NCBI RefSeq assembly: GCF_004005855.1
Contig: NZ_SACL01000005.1
Location: forward strand, 310,001-374,000
From: Rhodovarius crocodyli
GTDB lineage: Bacteria > Pseudomonadota > Alphaproteobacteria > Acetobacterales > Acetobacteraceae
DNA: 64,000 nt
Direction: 5' to 3'
Shown here: in pieces, positions 8,276 through 16,454 of the stretch
How positions within the stretch are numbered: position 1 is the stretch's first letter
How the letters are laid out: each line of letters starts with the position of its first letter
Notes under the pieces: model-generated
What the model saw: the letters and a program-made list of their open reading frames with translations, nothing else
Databases searched by the model: none
What the model was told of the DNA's origin: nothing
Made by a program: the position numbers and the translations under genes

Positions 8276-9037
8276 CTACACCGCCCTTACCCAGCCCCCA
8301 TCCGCGTCCAGGATGGCCCCCTGGATGTAGCCCGCCCCGGGGCCGGCCAGGAAGGCCACGATCTCGGCGATCTCCTCGGGCTCCCCGAAGCGCGATACGC
8401 CGGTCTCGGCGGCGATCAGACCGGCGGCGGCCTGCATGTCCACGCCACGTTCCTTCGCCATGGTCGCGATGCGCCCGGTCAGCCGGTCGGTGCGGATGCT
8501 GCCGGGGTTGATGCAGTTCACCCGCACCCCGTCCTGCACGCCGCGATCGGCCATGGCCTTGGTGAAGTTCATCAGCGCGGCGTTGACCGACCCGCCGATG
8601 GTGAAATCCGCGCTCGCGACCCGGCCGCCGACACCCGCGATCAGCACGGCATTGCCCCGCGCCGCCTTCAGATGCGGCCAGGCCGCGCGCAGCAGCCGCA
8701 CCGCGCCCATGAACTTCAGCGCATAGCCGTCGGCCCAGGCCGCATCGTCCAGCGCCAGGAAATCCCCGCGCTGGGTGGCGCCCGCGCTGTGCACGAAGAT
8801 GTCGAGCCCGCCGAAGGCCTCCACCGCCCGGGCCACGGCGCCGGCGCAGGCATCGGCGTCCCGCAGGTCGGCCGGGATGGCAATGGCGCCGGGCATGCCC
8901 TCCAGCGGCGGGGCGCCGCGGGCCGCCAGCGCCACCCGCGCGCCCGCCGCCGCCAGCCGCCGCGCGATGGCGAGCCCGATGCCCTTGCTGGCGCCGCTGA
9001 CCAGCGCGCGCTTGCCCTGCAATGTCGGTTCCATCAT
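8276..9037 (-). CDS. Short-chain dehydrogenase/reductase lacking the YxxxK catalytic motif
   Basis: About 253 residues with a Rossmann motif (SGASKGIGLAIA near 14-25), a DLRD cofactor-side segment and the C-terminal GAILDADGGW typical of classical SDRs. The active-site helix reads IGGSVNAALMNFTKA, so Gly and Asn stand where Tyr and Lys are expected; the usual catalysis is doubtful. The ATG at 9037 overlaps the stop of the Bug gene (ATGA); a second ATG at 9034 is equally possible. Co-transcribed between a Bug receptor and lacI. May be a divergent oxidoreductase or a binding/regulatory paralogue. Confidence 0.85.
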   Translation of the reverse strand: MMEPTLQGKRALVSGASKGIGLAIARRLAAAGARVALAARGAPPLEGMPGAIAIPADLRDADACAGAVARAVEAFGGLDIFVHSAGATQRGDFLALDDAAWADGYALKFMGAVRLLRAAWPHLKAARGNAVLIAGVGGRVASADFTIGGSVNAALMNFTKAMADRGVQDGVRVNCINPGSIRTDRLTGRIATMAKERGVDMQAAAGLIAAETGVSRFGEPEEIAEIVAFLAGPGAGYIQGAILDADGGWVRAV

Positions 9038-9987
9038 TCCACCCTGATCCGGGCATCGCGTACCACGCGGCCGATCTTCTCGACATCCTGGGCCATGAAG
9101 CGGCCGAACTCCTCGGCGCTGCCGCCCACCACCTCGGCGCCCATTTCCAGCAGGCGGGCGCGTTCGGCCGGCTGTTCGATGATGCCGCGCAGCGCGGCGT
9201 TCAGCCGCTGCACCGCCGGCTGCGGCATGCCGGCGGGCCCGATGCAGGCGTACCATTCATCGATCGCGAAGCCGGGCAGCCCCGATTCCGCGATGGTCGG
9301 CACGGTGGGCAGATAGGCCGTGCGCTGCGCGGAGGTGACGGCGATGGCCCTCAGCGCGCCCTCCCGCACGAAGGGCAGGGTGGAGCTGGCATTGCCGAAC
9401 ATCAGGTTCACATGCCCGCTGACCACATCGGCCAGCGCCGGGGCGCCGCCGCGATAGGGGGCGTGGATCATGTCCACGCCGGCGGCCAGCTTGAACATCT
9501 CACCCGAGATATGCACCGCAGACCCGATGCCGGAGGAAGCGAAGGTCAGCTCCCCCGGCCGGCGCTTGGCCATGTCGATCAGGTCCTGCACGGTGCGGAT
9601 GGGCGAGGAGGTGGGCACCACCAGGATATTCGCCACATTGGCCAGCAGCAGCAGCGGCGTGAAGTCGCGGATCGGGTCATAGGGCTGGCGGGTCAGGATC
9701 GCGGCCGAGATCACGGTGCTGGTCACCATGCCGAAGATGTGGCCGTCATTGTTCGACCGCGCGAGCTCCGCGGCACCGATCGCACCCGAGGCCCCGCCCC
9801 GGTTCTCGATCACCACCGGCTGCCCCAGCGCCGCCGAAAGCTGCGGCTGCAGCTGGCGCGCCAGGATGTCCGTGGTGCCGCCCGGCGGCCAGGTGACCAG
9901 CAGCTTCACGGGGCGGCTGGGGAAGCTTTGCGCATGCGCCAGGGCCGGCGCCGCAAGACCGGCCGCCAGCAGTGTTCTTCTTTTCAT
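9034..9987 (-). CDS. Bug-family tricarboxylate-binding receptor
   Basis: A 317-residue receptor with signal peptide (MKRRTLLAAGLAAPALAHA, then QSFPSRPVKLLV). Bug motifs are present: WPPGGTTDILARQ, VIENRGGASGAIGAAELAR and YDPIRDFTPL. Second gene of the SDR-Bug-SDR-lacI operon, 30 bases after the first SDR and overlapping the next gene by 4 bases. It probably delivers the carboxylate that the flanking dehydrogenases act on; no transport membrane subunits are present, so it must share them with another locus. Confidence 0.93.
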   Translation of the reverse strand: MKRRTLLAAGLAAPALAHAQSFPSRPVKLLVTWPPGGTTDILARQLQPQLSAALGQPVVIENRGGASGAIGAAELARSNNDGHIFGMVTSTVISAAILTRQPYDPIRDFTPLLLLANVANILVVPTSSPIRTVQDLIDMAKRRPGELTFASSGIGSAVHISGEMFKLAAGVDMIHAPYRGGAPALADVVSGHVNLMFGNASSTLPFVREGALRAIAVTSAQRTAYLPTVPTIAESGLPGFAIDEWYACIGPAGMPQPAVQRLNAALRGIIEQPAERARLLEMGAEVVGGSAEEFGRFMAQDVEKIGRVVRDARIRVE

Positions 9988-10017
9988 TGGTCGTTTCTCC
10001 CGGTGTTGTTCTCGTCG

Positions 10018-10827
10018 CTAGCTGGCGGACCACCCCCCATCCATGGGGATGACAGAGCCCGTGATGTCGCGCCCGGCCTCACCGCACAGCAGGGCCGCCA
10101 TGGCGCCGATGGCGGGGGCCGCGACGAAGCGGCCGGTGGGCTGCTTGCCCGCCAGGAAGCGGGCGCTGGCCTCGGCATGGCCGATGCCCTGCGCCGCCAT
10201 GGCGGCCTGGATGCGCCCCTCGATGTTGGGCGTGAGCGTGGAGCCCGCGCAGATCGCGTTGCAGGTGATGCCGGTGGCGGCCGTCTCGGCCGCGATGGCG
10301 CGCGTCAGGCCGATCAGCGCGGTCTTGGTGGTGACGTAGCCCACGCGCTCCGTCGTGCCGACAAGGCCGTAGATGGAGGACATGTTGATGATCCGCCCCC
10401 AGTCGCGCGCCCGCATGCCGGGCAGCGCCAGCCGCGCCAGGTGGAAGGGGGCCGAGAGGTTCACCGCGATGTCCTGGTCCCAGTCGCGCGGTGCGGTGTT
10501 CTCCACCAGGCCGAAATGGCGGATGGCCGCGTTATTCACCAGGATGTCGATGGGGCCGAGCCGGCCCATCATCGCCTCGATGGCGGCGGGGTCCGCCAGG
10601 TCCGTGCCGTCGAAGCGCGCCTTCACCCCCTGCCCCGCGATGGCGGCGACGGCGGGCATGGCCTCCTCGGCGCCGGCCAGGCCGTGCAGGACGATGTCGC
10701 AGCCCTCGGCCGCGAGAGCGGAGGCCACCGCATGGCCGATGCCGCCGACCGAGCCGGTGACGAGGGCCACCCGGCCACGCAGGCCGCCTGATGAGCGGCC
10801 GCGTGCCGCTTCTGTGATCGATATCAT
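10018..10827 (-). CDS. Short-chain dehydrogenase/reductase (3-hydroxybutyrate dehydrogenase/FabG-like)
   Basis: A 269-residue classical SDR: TGSVGGIGHAVA cofactor motif near residues 24-35, NNAA near 115, catalytic Ser in INMSSIYG and Tyr/Lys in YVTTK, with ITGSVIPMDGGW at the C-terminus. The lid region and length resemble D-3-hydroxybutyrate dehydrogenase, but the substrate cannot be assigned. First gene of the four-gene operon ending in lacI. A LacI-type site (10812-10827) covers its first five codons; if the true start is further inside, the site would lie in the leader. Confidence 0.88.
   Translation of the reverse strand: MISITEAARGRSSGGLRGRVALVTGSVGGIGHAVASALAAEGCDIVLHGLAGAEEAMPAVAAIAGQGVKARFDGTDLADPAAIEAMMGRLGPIDILVNNAAIRHFGLVENTAPRDWDQDIAVNLSAPFHLARLALPGMRARDWGRIINMSSIYGLVGTTERVGYVTTKTALIGLTRAIAAETAATGITCNAICAGSTLTPNIEGRIQAAMAAQGIGHAEASARFLAGKQPTGRFVAAPAIGAMAALLCGEAGRDITGSVIPMDGGWSAS
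10812..10827. promoter_or_regulatory. LacI-type operator overlapping the SDR start
   Basis: CTGTGATCGATATCAT, CG-centred, matches 12 of 16 positions of the complement of the 7210-7225 palindrome, with the right half (CGATATCAT) exact. It covers the start codon of the minus-strand SDR operon, placing a repressor across the ribosome site and early transcript. Confidence 0.55.
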
Positions 10828-10888
10828 AACATCACGCTAGTCCGAAGCCGGGTTGCAGCACAAGCCGGGTTTACGGCGGCACGCCGCT

Positions 10889-10904
10889 CAGTTACCGATA
10901 TCAA
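10889..10904. promoter_or_regulatory. LacI-type operator upstream of Bug-PrpD operon
   Basis: CAGTTACCGATATCAA shares ACCGATATCA with the complement of the palindrome at 7210-7225 (12 of 16). It ends 19 bases before the ATG of the plus-strand Bug gene. With the site at 10812 it brackets the divergent promoter region. Confidence 0.55.
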
Positions 10905-10923
10905 AAATCATGAGGAACACGCC

Positions 10924-11883
10924 ATGCTGGCCCATCGCCGGACGATCTTGCTGGGTGCCGCCGCGCTGCCGTTGCCGGCGCTGGCCCAGGCCTGGCCGCA
11001 CCGCCCCATCCGCCTGATCGTGCCCTATGCCCCAGGCGGCGGCACCGACGTGTTCGCCCGCGCCCTGGCCGAGGGGCTGCGCCCGCTGCTGGGCCAGCCC
11101 GTGCTGGTCGAGAACCGGGCGGGCGCCAGCGGCATCGTGGGCTCCGAAATGGTCGCGCGGGCCGAGGCCGACGGCCAGGTCTTCCTGGTCGATACCGGCA
11201 GCCACGCCCTGAACCCCTATGTGATGCCCAGCCTGCCCTACAACACGCAGCGGGACTTCACGGCGGTGTCGCTGCTGTCGCGTTTTCCCATCCTGCTGGC
11301 GGCCAGCGGCCAGGCGCCCTTCAGCGATGTGGCGGGGCTGGTGGCGGCCGCGCGCGCGGCGCCGGGCACCATCGGCTTCGGCACCTCCGATGCCGCGATC
11401 TCCTATGCCGGCAACCTGTTCACCCGGCTGGCCGGGATCAGGATGGAGGAAGTGACCTATCGCGGCGCGGCCCCCATGCTGAACGACCTGATCGCCGGGC
11501 ATCTGCCCACCAGCTGGAACAGCACCGTCGCCGCCCTGCCGCACCTGCAATCGGGCCGCATCCGCGCGCTGGGGGTGACCACCACCGCCCGCACGCCGCT
11601 ACTGCCCGATGTGCCCACCCTGGCCGAGGCCGGGGTGGCCGGATACGATTTCGCCGGCTGGTACGGCATGCTGGCACCCGCGAACCTGCCGCCCCCCATC
11701 GCCGCCCGCATGGCCGAGGCCACCGCCCAGGCCCTGCGCGAACCCGCCATCCGCCAGCGCCTGCTGGGCATCGGGGTGGACCTGCAGCCGCTCGGCCCCG
11801 ACGAGTTCCGCACCTTCCTGCATCAGGAGGACACGCGCTGGGCACAGGCCGCCCGCGACGGCCTGATCACCCGCGCGCAATAG
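10924..11883 (+). CDS. Bug-family tricarboxylate-binding receptor
   Basis: A 319-residue receptor with signal peptide (residues 1-20, ending ALA-QA) and the Bug landmarks AWPHRPIRLIVPYAPGGGTD, VENRAGASGIVGSE and YNTQRDFTAVS. Transcribed divergently from the SDR operon across a 96-base gap with two LacI-type sites, and followed 9 bases later by the MmgE/PrpD gene. The pairing of a carboxylate receptor with a PrpD-type enzyme suggests uptake and dehydration or isomerisation of a tricarboxylate-like acid; the ligand is inferred only as a class. Confidence 0.93.
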   Translation: MLAHRRTILLGAAALPLPALAQAWPHRPIRLIVPYAPGGGTDVFARALAEGLRPLLGQPVLVENRAGASGIVGSEMVARAEADGQVFLVDTGSHALNPYVMPSLPYNTQRDFTAVSLLSRFPILLAASGQAPFSDVAGLVAAARAAPGTIGFGTSDAAISYAGNLFTRLAGIRMEEVTYRGAAPMLNDLIAGHLPTSWNSTVAALPHLQSGRIRALGVTTTARTPLLPDVPTLAEAGVAGYDFAGWYGMLAPANLPPPIAARMAEATAQALREPAIRQRLLGIGVDLQPLGPDEFRTFLHQEDTRWAQAARDGLITRAQ

Positions 11884-11892
11884 GAGAACGCC

Positions 11893-13218
11893 ATGGCTTA
11901 CGCCGCCGAAACCCTCGGCCGCTTCGTGGCGGATTCCCGCTGGGAGGACATGCCCCCCGCCCTGCGGCATGAGGCCAAGCGCAGCATCCTGAACGCCGTG
12001 GGCTGCGGGCTGGGCGTGGCACGCGACCCGGCCGTGACCACCGCCCTGGCGGTGATGCGCCCCTTCTCGGGCGCGCCGGAATGCACGGTGCTGGGACAGT
12101 CCGCGAAGCTCGACCCCATGGCCGCCAGCTTCGTCAACGCCATCGCCTGCAACCTGCTGGACTATGACGACACCCACCTGAACACGGTGATCCATCCCAC
12201 CTCGCCCATCGCCCCTGCCCTGCTGGCGCTGGCCGAGCAAAGGGGCCTGCCGGGGGCGGCCGTGCTGCACGCCTTCCTGCTGGGCGGTGAGGTCGCTTGC
12301 CGCGTGGGCAATGCGGTCTCACCAGGGCATTACGCGCGGGGGTGGCACATCACCTCCACCTGCGGGGCGCTGGGGGCCGCGGCCGGCGCCGCGAAGCTGC
12401 TGGGCCTGACGGCCGAGCAGACCGCGCACGCCATCGGCATCGCCACCTCACAGGCCGGCGGCACGGTCGAGAACCTGCCGAGTGCCGCCAAGAACGTCAG
12501 CGTGGGCAATGCGCCGCGCCACGGCATTCTCTCGGCCCTGCTGGCGCAGCAGGGCTACAAGGCGGCACCGCGCTCCATCGAGGGCCCCCTGGGCTTCGCC
12601 CGCGCCATGGGCGACGTGCCGATGGTCGAGGAGATCACCGGCGGGCTGGGAGAGCGGTGGGAAATCGCGCGCAACACCTACAAGCCCTATCCGGCCGGCA
12701 TCGTGTTCCATGCCGTGATCGACGCCTGCCTGGCGCTCCGCGCCGAGGCGCCGGCGGAGGCCATCGACAGCGTGACGGTCGCCGGTGATGCCCTGCTGCT
12801 GGCCCGCGGCGACCGCGCGGTGAACAATGAGCGCGATGCCCGCGTCAGCATCCATCACAGCGCCGCGCTGGGCTTTGTCCGTGCCAGTGCCGGGGTGGCG
12901 GATTTCGAGATGCCGGCCGTGCTGGACCCGGTGCTGTCCGCCTTCCGCGCCAGGGTGACGGCGCGCCTGGAGCCCGCGCTGCCGCGCGGCGCCGCCACCG
13001 TGACCTTGCGCCTGAAGGATGGGCGGGAGCTGACCCGGACCGTGACCGACCCGATCGGCAGCGAGGCCAACCCGATGTCCGATGCGGCGCTGGAGGCCAA
13101 GTTCCGCGACAATGCCGCGATCGGCGGCGTCTCGGCCCGAGCGGATGAAGCCATCGCCGGTTTCTGGGCGCTGGACGGCGCGGGCAGCGTGGGCAGGCTG
13201 ATGGAAAGCTGCGGCTAG
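11893..13218 (+). CDS. MmgE/PrpD family protein (2-methylcitrate dehydratase-like)
   Basis: A 441-residue all-helical MmgE/PrpD protein. The family includes 2-methylcitrate dehydratase, cis-aconitate decarboxylase and iminodisuccinate epimerase, so a C5-C7 polycarboxylate substrate is expected. Family hallmarks visible are LLDYDDTH near residue 95, the GWHITSTCGALGAAAGAAKLLGL segment in which the active-site region lies (about 150-172) and KPYPAG near 260. Downstream of a Bug receptor in a two-gene operon; followed by a strong hairpin. The reaction is unknown; no other methylcitrate-cycle gene is in the window. Confidence 0.88.
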   Translation: MAYAAETLGRFVADSRWEDMPPALRHEAKRSILNAVGCGLGVARDPAVTTALAVMRPFSGAPECTVLGQSAKLDPMAASFVNAIACNLLDYDDTHLNTVIHPTSPIAPALLALAEQRGLPGAAVLHAFLLGGEVACRVGNAVSPGHYARGWHITSTCGALGAAAGAAKLLGLTAEQTAHAIGIATSQAGGTVENLPSAAKNVSVGNAPRHGILSALLAQQGYKAAPRSIEGPLGFARAMGDVPMVEEITGGLGERWEIARNTYKPYPAGIVFHAVIDACLALRAEAPAEAIDSVTVAGDALLLARGDRAVNNERDARVSIHHSAALGFVRASAGVADFEMPAVLDPVLSAFRARVTARLEPALPRGAATVTLRLKDGRELTRTVTDPIGSEANPMSDAALEAKFRDNAAIGGVSARADEAIAGFWALDGAGSVGRLMESCG

Positions 13219-13237
13219 ACCGCTCTCTTTCCGCGGA

Positions 13238-13275
13238 AAAGAAGAAATCCGGGGCTTCGCTCAGGAAGCCCCGGA
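13238..13275 (-). terminator. Intrinsic terminator between PrpD-like gene and argG
   Basis: A perfect 11-bp stem (TCCGGGGCTTC / GAAGCCCCGGA, 13248-13258 and 13265-13275) with a 6-base loop lies between the convergent genes. On the minus strand it is followed by ATTTCTTCTTTTCC, so it should stop argG transcription and may also act on the opposing gene. Confidence 0.78.
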
Positions 13276-13283
13276 CCAACAGA

Positions 13284-14519
13284 TTACAGCGCGCCGCCCT
13301 TGCGGCCGGCCATGGCGCCCAGGCGCAGGCGCAGCGCGTTCAGCTTGATGAAGCCCTGCGCGTCGAACTGGTCATAGGCGCCCTGGTCTTCCTCGAAGGT
13401 CACATGCTTCATGGAATACAGGCTGTGCGGCGACTGGCGGCCGGTCACGATGGTGTTGCCCTTGTAGAGCTTGAGCCGGACGGTGCCGGTCACGCTCTTC
13501 TGGCTCTCATCCACCAGGGACTGGATCATCCGGCGCTCCGGGCTGAACCAGAAGCCGTTGTAGATGATCTCGGCATACTTCGGCATCAGGCTGTCCTTCA
13601 GGTGGGCAGCCTCGCGGTCCAGCGTGATGCTCTCCATCGCGCGGTGCGCGGTGTAGAGGATGGTGCCGCCCGGGGTCTCGTAGCAGCCGCGGGACTTCAT
13701 GCCGACGAAGCGGTTCTCGACCAGATCCAGGCGGCCGATGCCGTTTTCCTTGCCGAGCGCGTTCAGGCGCGTCAGCAGGGTGGCGGGCGACAGGCGCTCA
13801 CCATTGATGCCCACCGCGTCGCCGCGCTCGAACTCGATGGTGATCTCGGTCACCTTGTCCGGCGCGTCCACGGGGCTGACGGTGCGCTGCCACACGATCT
13901 CGTCCGGCGCGTCCCAGGGCTCCTCCAGGATCTTCCCCTCGGAGGAGGAGTGCAGAAGGTTCGCGTCGACCGAGAACGGGGCCTCGCCGCGCTTGTCCTT
14001 CGCGATGGGGATCTGGTTGGCTTCCGCGAACTCCAGCAGCTTGGTGCGGCTGGCCAGATCCCACTCGCGCCAGGGCGCGATCACCTTCACGTCCGGCTTC
14101 AGCGAATAGTAGCCGATCTCGAAGCGGACCTGGTCGTTGCCCTTGCCGGTCGCGCCGTGGCTGACGGCATCCGCGCCCACCATCTCGGCGATCTCGATCT
14201 GGCGCTTGGCGATCAGCGGGCGCGCGATGGAGGTGCCCAGCAGATAGCAGCCCTCATACAGCGCGTTGGCGCGGAACATCGGGAAGACGAAATCCTTCAC
14301 GAATTCTTCGCGCAGGTCGTCGATGAAGATGTTCTCGGGCTTGATGCCCAGCATCAGCGCCTTGTCGCGTGCCGGGCCCAGCTCCTCGCCCTGGCCCAGA
14401 TCGGCGGTGAAGGTCACCACCTCGCATCGGTAGGTGGTCTGCAGCCACTTCAGGATCACGCTGGTGTCGAGCCCGCCAGAATAGGCCAGCACAACCTTCT
14501 TCACGTCCTTCACGGTCAT
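13284..14519 (-). CDS. argG: Argininosuccinate synthase
   Basis: A 411-residue cytosolic enzyme that condenses citrulline and aspartate with ATP in arginine synthesis. The PP-loop AYSGGLDTS lies at residues 12-20; the citrulline/aspartate-binding segments ([12 protein letters not shown] near 133, [12 protein letters not shown]-like region near 260) and the [11 protein letters not shown]-type segment are present. Full length for the long bacterial class. It is divergent from the SppA-type protease with an 87-base gap that must hold its promoter, and is followed by a clear terminator. Confidence 0.97.
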   Translation of the reverse strand: MTVKDVKKVVLAYSGGLDTSVILKWLQTTYRCEVVTFTADLGQGEELGPARDKALMLGIKPENIFIDDLREEFVKDFVFPMFRANALYEGCYLLGTSIARPLIAKRQIEIAEMVGADAVSHGATGKGNDQVRFEIGYYSLKPDVKVIAPWREWDLASRTKLLEFAEANQIPIAKDKRGEAPFSVDANLLHSSSEGKILEEPWDAPDEIVWQRTVSPVDAPDKVTEITIEFERGDAVGINGERLSPATLLTRLNALGKENGIGRLDLVENRFVGMKSRGCYETPGGTILYTAHRAMESITLDREAAHLKDSLMPKYAEIIYNGFWFSPERRMIQSLVDESQKSVTGTVRLKLYKGNTIVTGRQSPHSLYSMKHVTFEEDQGAYDQFDAQGFIKLNALRLRLGAMAGRKGGAL

Positions 14520-14606
14520 CGACCATCACTCCTGCAACAGAATGGCGCGGATAGCGCCCGGCGGGCAGGCTGGCAACCGGGGCGGGGAAAGACCATTGTT
14601 CCAGAC

Positions 14607-15512
14607 ATGACGCTCGAAGCCGATCTGCTGCTGGACCGCCGGCGCCTGAAGTCCAAACTGCTGCGCTGGCGCGTGCTGGCGGTGGTGCTCGGCGCGGCCG
14701 CGCTGGCCGCGCTGCTGCCGCTCGGCATCCTGCGGCAGGTGGGGGGCGATTATGTCTCCCGGCTGGAGGTCACGGGCACGATCGGAGAGGACCGGCGCGT
14801 GGTCCAGGCGCTGGACCGCATCCGGCGCGACGAGAATGCGCGGGCGCTGATCCTCTATATCAACAGCCCCGGCGGCAGCGTGGCGGGCGGACAGTCCCTG
14901 CACGAGGCCCTGCGGCGGCTGGCGGCCGACAAGCCCGTGGTGGCCGTGATGGGCGGCACCGCCGCCAGCGCCGGCTACATGATCGCCCTGCCCGCCGCCC
15001 GCATCTTCGCCCGCGAGGGCACGCTGACGGGCTCCATCGGCGTGCTTATGCAGAGCTTCGAGGTGAGCGAGCTGCTGGCGCGGATCGGGGTGCGGCCCGA
15101 GACCATCGCCTCCGGCATCCTGAAGGACCAGCCGAGTCCGTTCCGGCCGCTGTCGCCCGAGGGCCGGGCGGCGCTGGAATCCGTCGTGCAGGACATCCAG
15201 TCACAATTCGTAACGATGGTCGCGGAAGGCCGACGCATGCCCGAGGACCGGGTGCGGGCGCTGGCCGATGGCCGCGTCTTCTCCGGCCGCCAGGCGATGG
15301 CGGCGGGGCTGGTGGACCAGATGGGCGGAGAGGTCGAAGCGCGGGCCTGGCTCGCGGAAAACCGGGAAGTCCCGGCCGATCTGCCGCTGCGCACCAGCCA
15401 ACCGCGCGGTTGGTCGGAGCGCATGCTGGGCGCGGGCGCGGAAAGCCTGGCCAGGGCGTTGATTCAGTCGGTTTTCGGGCAAGGCGGCCTTCAGGCCGCG
15501 CTGCAACATTGA
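14607..15512 (+). CDS. sppA: S49-family signal peptide peptidase (SppA 36K type)
   Basis: A 301-residue membrane serine protease. One N-terminal span (about 22-44) anchors a ClpP-fold domain. The INSPGGSVAGG oxyanion segment is near residue 91, the nucleophile Ser in GTAASAGYM near 120 and the general-base Lys in SGILKDQPSP near 172, the Ser/Lys dyad of the short SppA class. It degrades signal peptides left in the membrane. The start at 14607 was chosen because residues upstream in this frame are antisense to argG. Followed by ihfB, a neighbourhood common in alphaproteobacteria. Confidence 0.92.
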   Translation: MTLEADLLLDRRRLKSKLLRWRVLAVVLGAAALAALLPLGILRQVGGDYVSRLEVTGTIGEDRRVVQALDRIRRDENARALILYINSPGGSVAGGQSLHEALRRLAADKPVVAVMGGTAASAGYMIALPAARIFAREGTLTGSIGVLMQSFEVSELLARIGVRPETIASGILKDQPSPFRPLSPEGRAALESVVQDIQSQFVTMVAEGRRMPEDRVRALADGRVFSGRQAMAAGLVDQMGGEVEARAWLAENREVPADLPLRTSQPRGWSERMLGAGAESLARALIQSVFGQGGLQAALQH

Positions 15513-15649
15513 CAGCGCGTAAGCCATGCGTCAGCGTTTTGAATGAATGATCGAGAAGCATTCTCAGCTGGGCGGAGGCTCTGCGGCCGCTCACGAACCT
15601 GCGTATGGCGACGCGATATCCGTCTCCGGTATCCAACTCGGGGGAAGCC

Positions 15650-15988
15650 ATGACGAGAAGTGAACTGATAACCCAGCTCGCCGCCGAGAATCCGCATCTG
15701 CGGCATTCCGATGTCGAAGCCATCGTGACGACGATCTTCGAGGAGATCACGTCCACCCTGGCTGACGGCCGGCGTGTGGAGCTGCGTGGTTTCGGGGCCT
15801 TTTCCGTCAAGCGGCGCGACCCGCGCACGGGCCGCAACCCCCGCACCGGTGAGGCCGTGGACGTTTCCGGCAAGGCGGTGCCCTTCTTCAAGCCCGGCAA
15901 GGAACTGCGTGAGACCGTGAATGGCGGCCCCCCGCAGGCCGGTGCCCCCCCGGTCGCCAAGAAGCCGGCGGCCAAGACCAAGGCCTGA
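15650..15988 (+). CDS. ihfB: Integration host factor subunit beta
   Basis: A 112-residue HU/IHF-family DNA-bending protein. It starts [17 protein letters not shown] and carries the signature [18 protein letters not shown] near residues 46-63, with the DNA-intercalating Pro next to the Arg-Asn. A Lys/Pro/Ala-rich tail of about 18 residues extends past the normal end. The ATG at 15650 has GGGGAA six bases ahead. Two bases after its stop begins the LapA-domain gene, the usual ihfB-lapA pairing. Its partner IhfA would be encoded elsewhere. Confidence 0.95.
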   Translation: MTRSELITQLAAENPHLRHSDVEAIVTTIFEEITSTLADGRRVELRGFGAFSVKRRDPRTGRNPRTGEAVDVSGKAVPFFKPGKELRETVNGGPPQAGAPPVAKKPAAKTKA

Positions 15989-15990
15989 TC

Positions 15991-16308
15991 ATGCGCTGGA
16001 TTCTGCTGGTGCCGTTCCTTCTGCTGCTGGCGCTGTTCGCGGCCAGCAACCGGGAAGATGTGGCGCTGCGCCTGTGGCCGCTCGATGCCAGCCTGGCGCT
16101 GCCGCTGTGGCTGGCCGTGCTGGGCACGGGCGCGCTGTTCCTGGTCCTGGGCGCCGTGTTCGGCTGGGCCGCCGCCGTCCCTGCCCGCCGGCGCGTGCGT
16201 GAACTGCAGCGCGCGGCCAACATCATGGATGGCGAGCTGGTGGCCATGCGGCGGGAGAAGGAAACCGCCGCGAAGCAGGACAGCGAGGCGCTGCAGCTCG
16301 CCCGTTGA
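15991..16308 (+). CDS. LapA-domain (DUF1049) inner membrane protein
   Basis: A 105-residue protein with two hydrophobic spans (about 3-19 and 39-63) joined by NREDVALRLWPL, then a short cytoplasmic coiled segment (RRRVRELQRAANIMDGELVAMRR region). This is the lipopolysaccharide assembly protein A domain layout. It starts 2 bases after the ihfB stop and is co-transcribed with it. In enterobacteria the LapA/LapB pair tunes LpxC turnover; whether this short form does so here is inference. Confidence 0.8.
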   Translation: MRWILLVPFLLLLALFAASNREDVALRLWPLDASLALPLWLAVLGTGALFLVLGAVFGWAAAVPARRRVRELQRAANIMDGELVAMRREKETAAKQDSEALQLAR

Positions 16309-16394
16309 GCTGAAGCGCGCGGCCCCTGCCGCCACTTCCTCATCTGCCTTCGAGACAGGATGACGCCGCGGGCGGCAATGTTTCACGCCCATAA

Positions 16395-16439
16395 TTGACT
16401 CATGCCGGCTGAATGCGCTTTATAATTCACAAAATTATA
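16395..16439 (+). promoter_or_regulatory. AT-rich promoter-like region with palindrome before Bug gene
   Basis: TTGACT at 16395-16400 is followed 19-20 bases later by TTATAAT, a slightly wide sigma-70-like pair. The -10 overlaps an inverted repeat TATAATT-CACAA-AATTATA (16421-16439) whose arms could bind a regulator. The block is strikingly AT-rich against its surroundings and ends 15 bases before the ATG. Confidence 0.4.
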
Positions 16440-16454
16440 GAGTGCTAAAACGCC

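Noticed and set aside
13404-14606. Very long N-terminal extension of the SppA-type frame
   Set aside because: This part is antisense to argG; the real start is the ATG at 14607 just before the membrane anchor.
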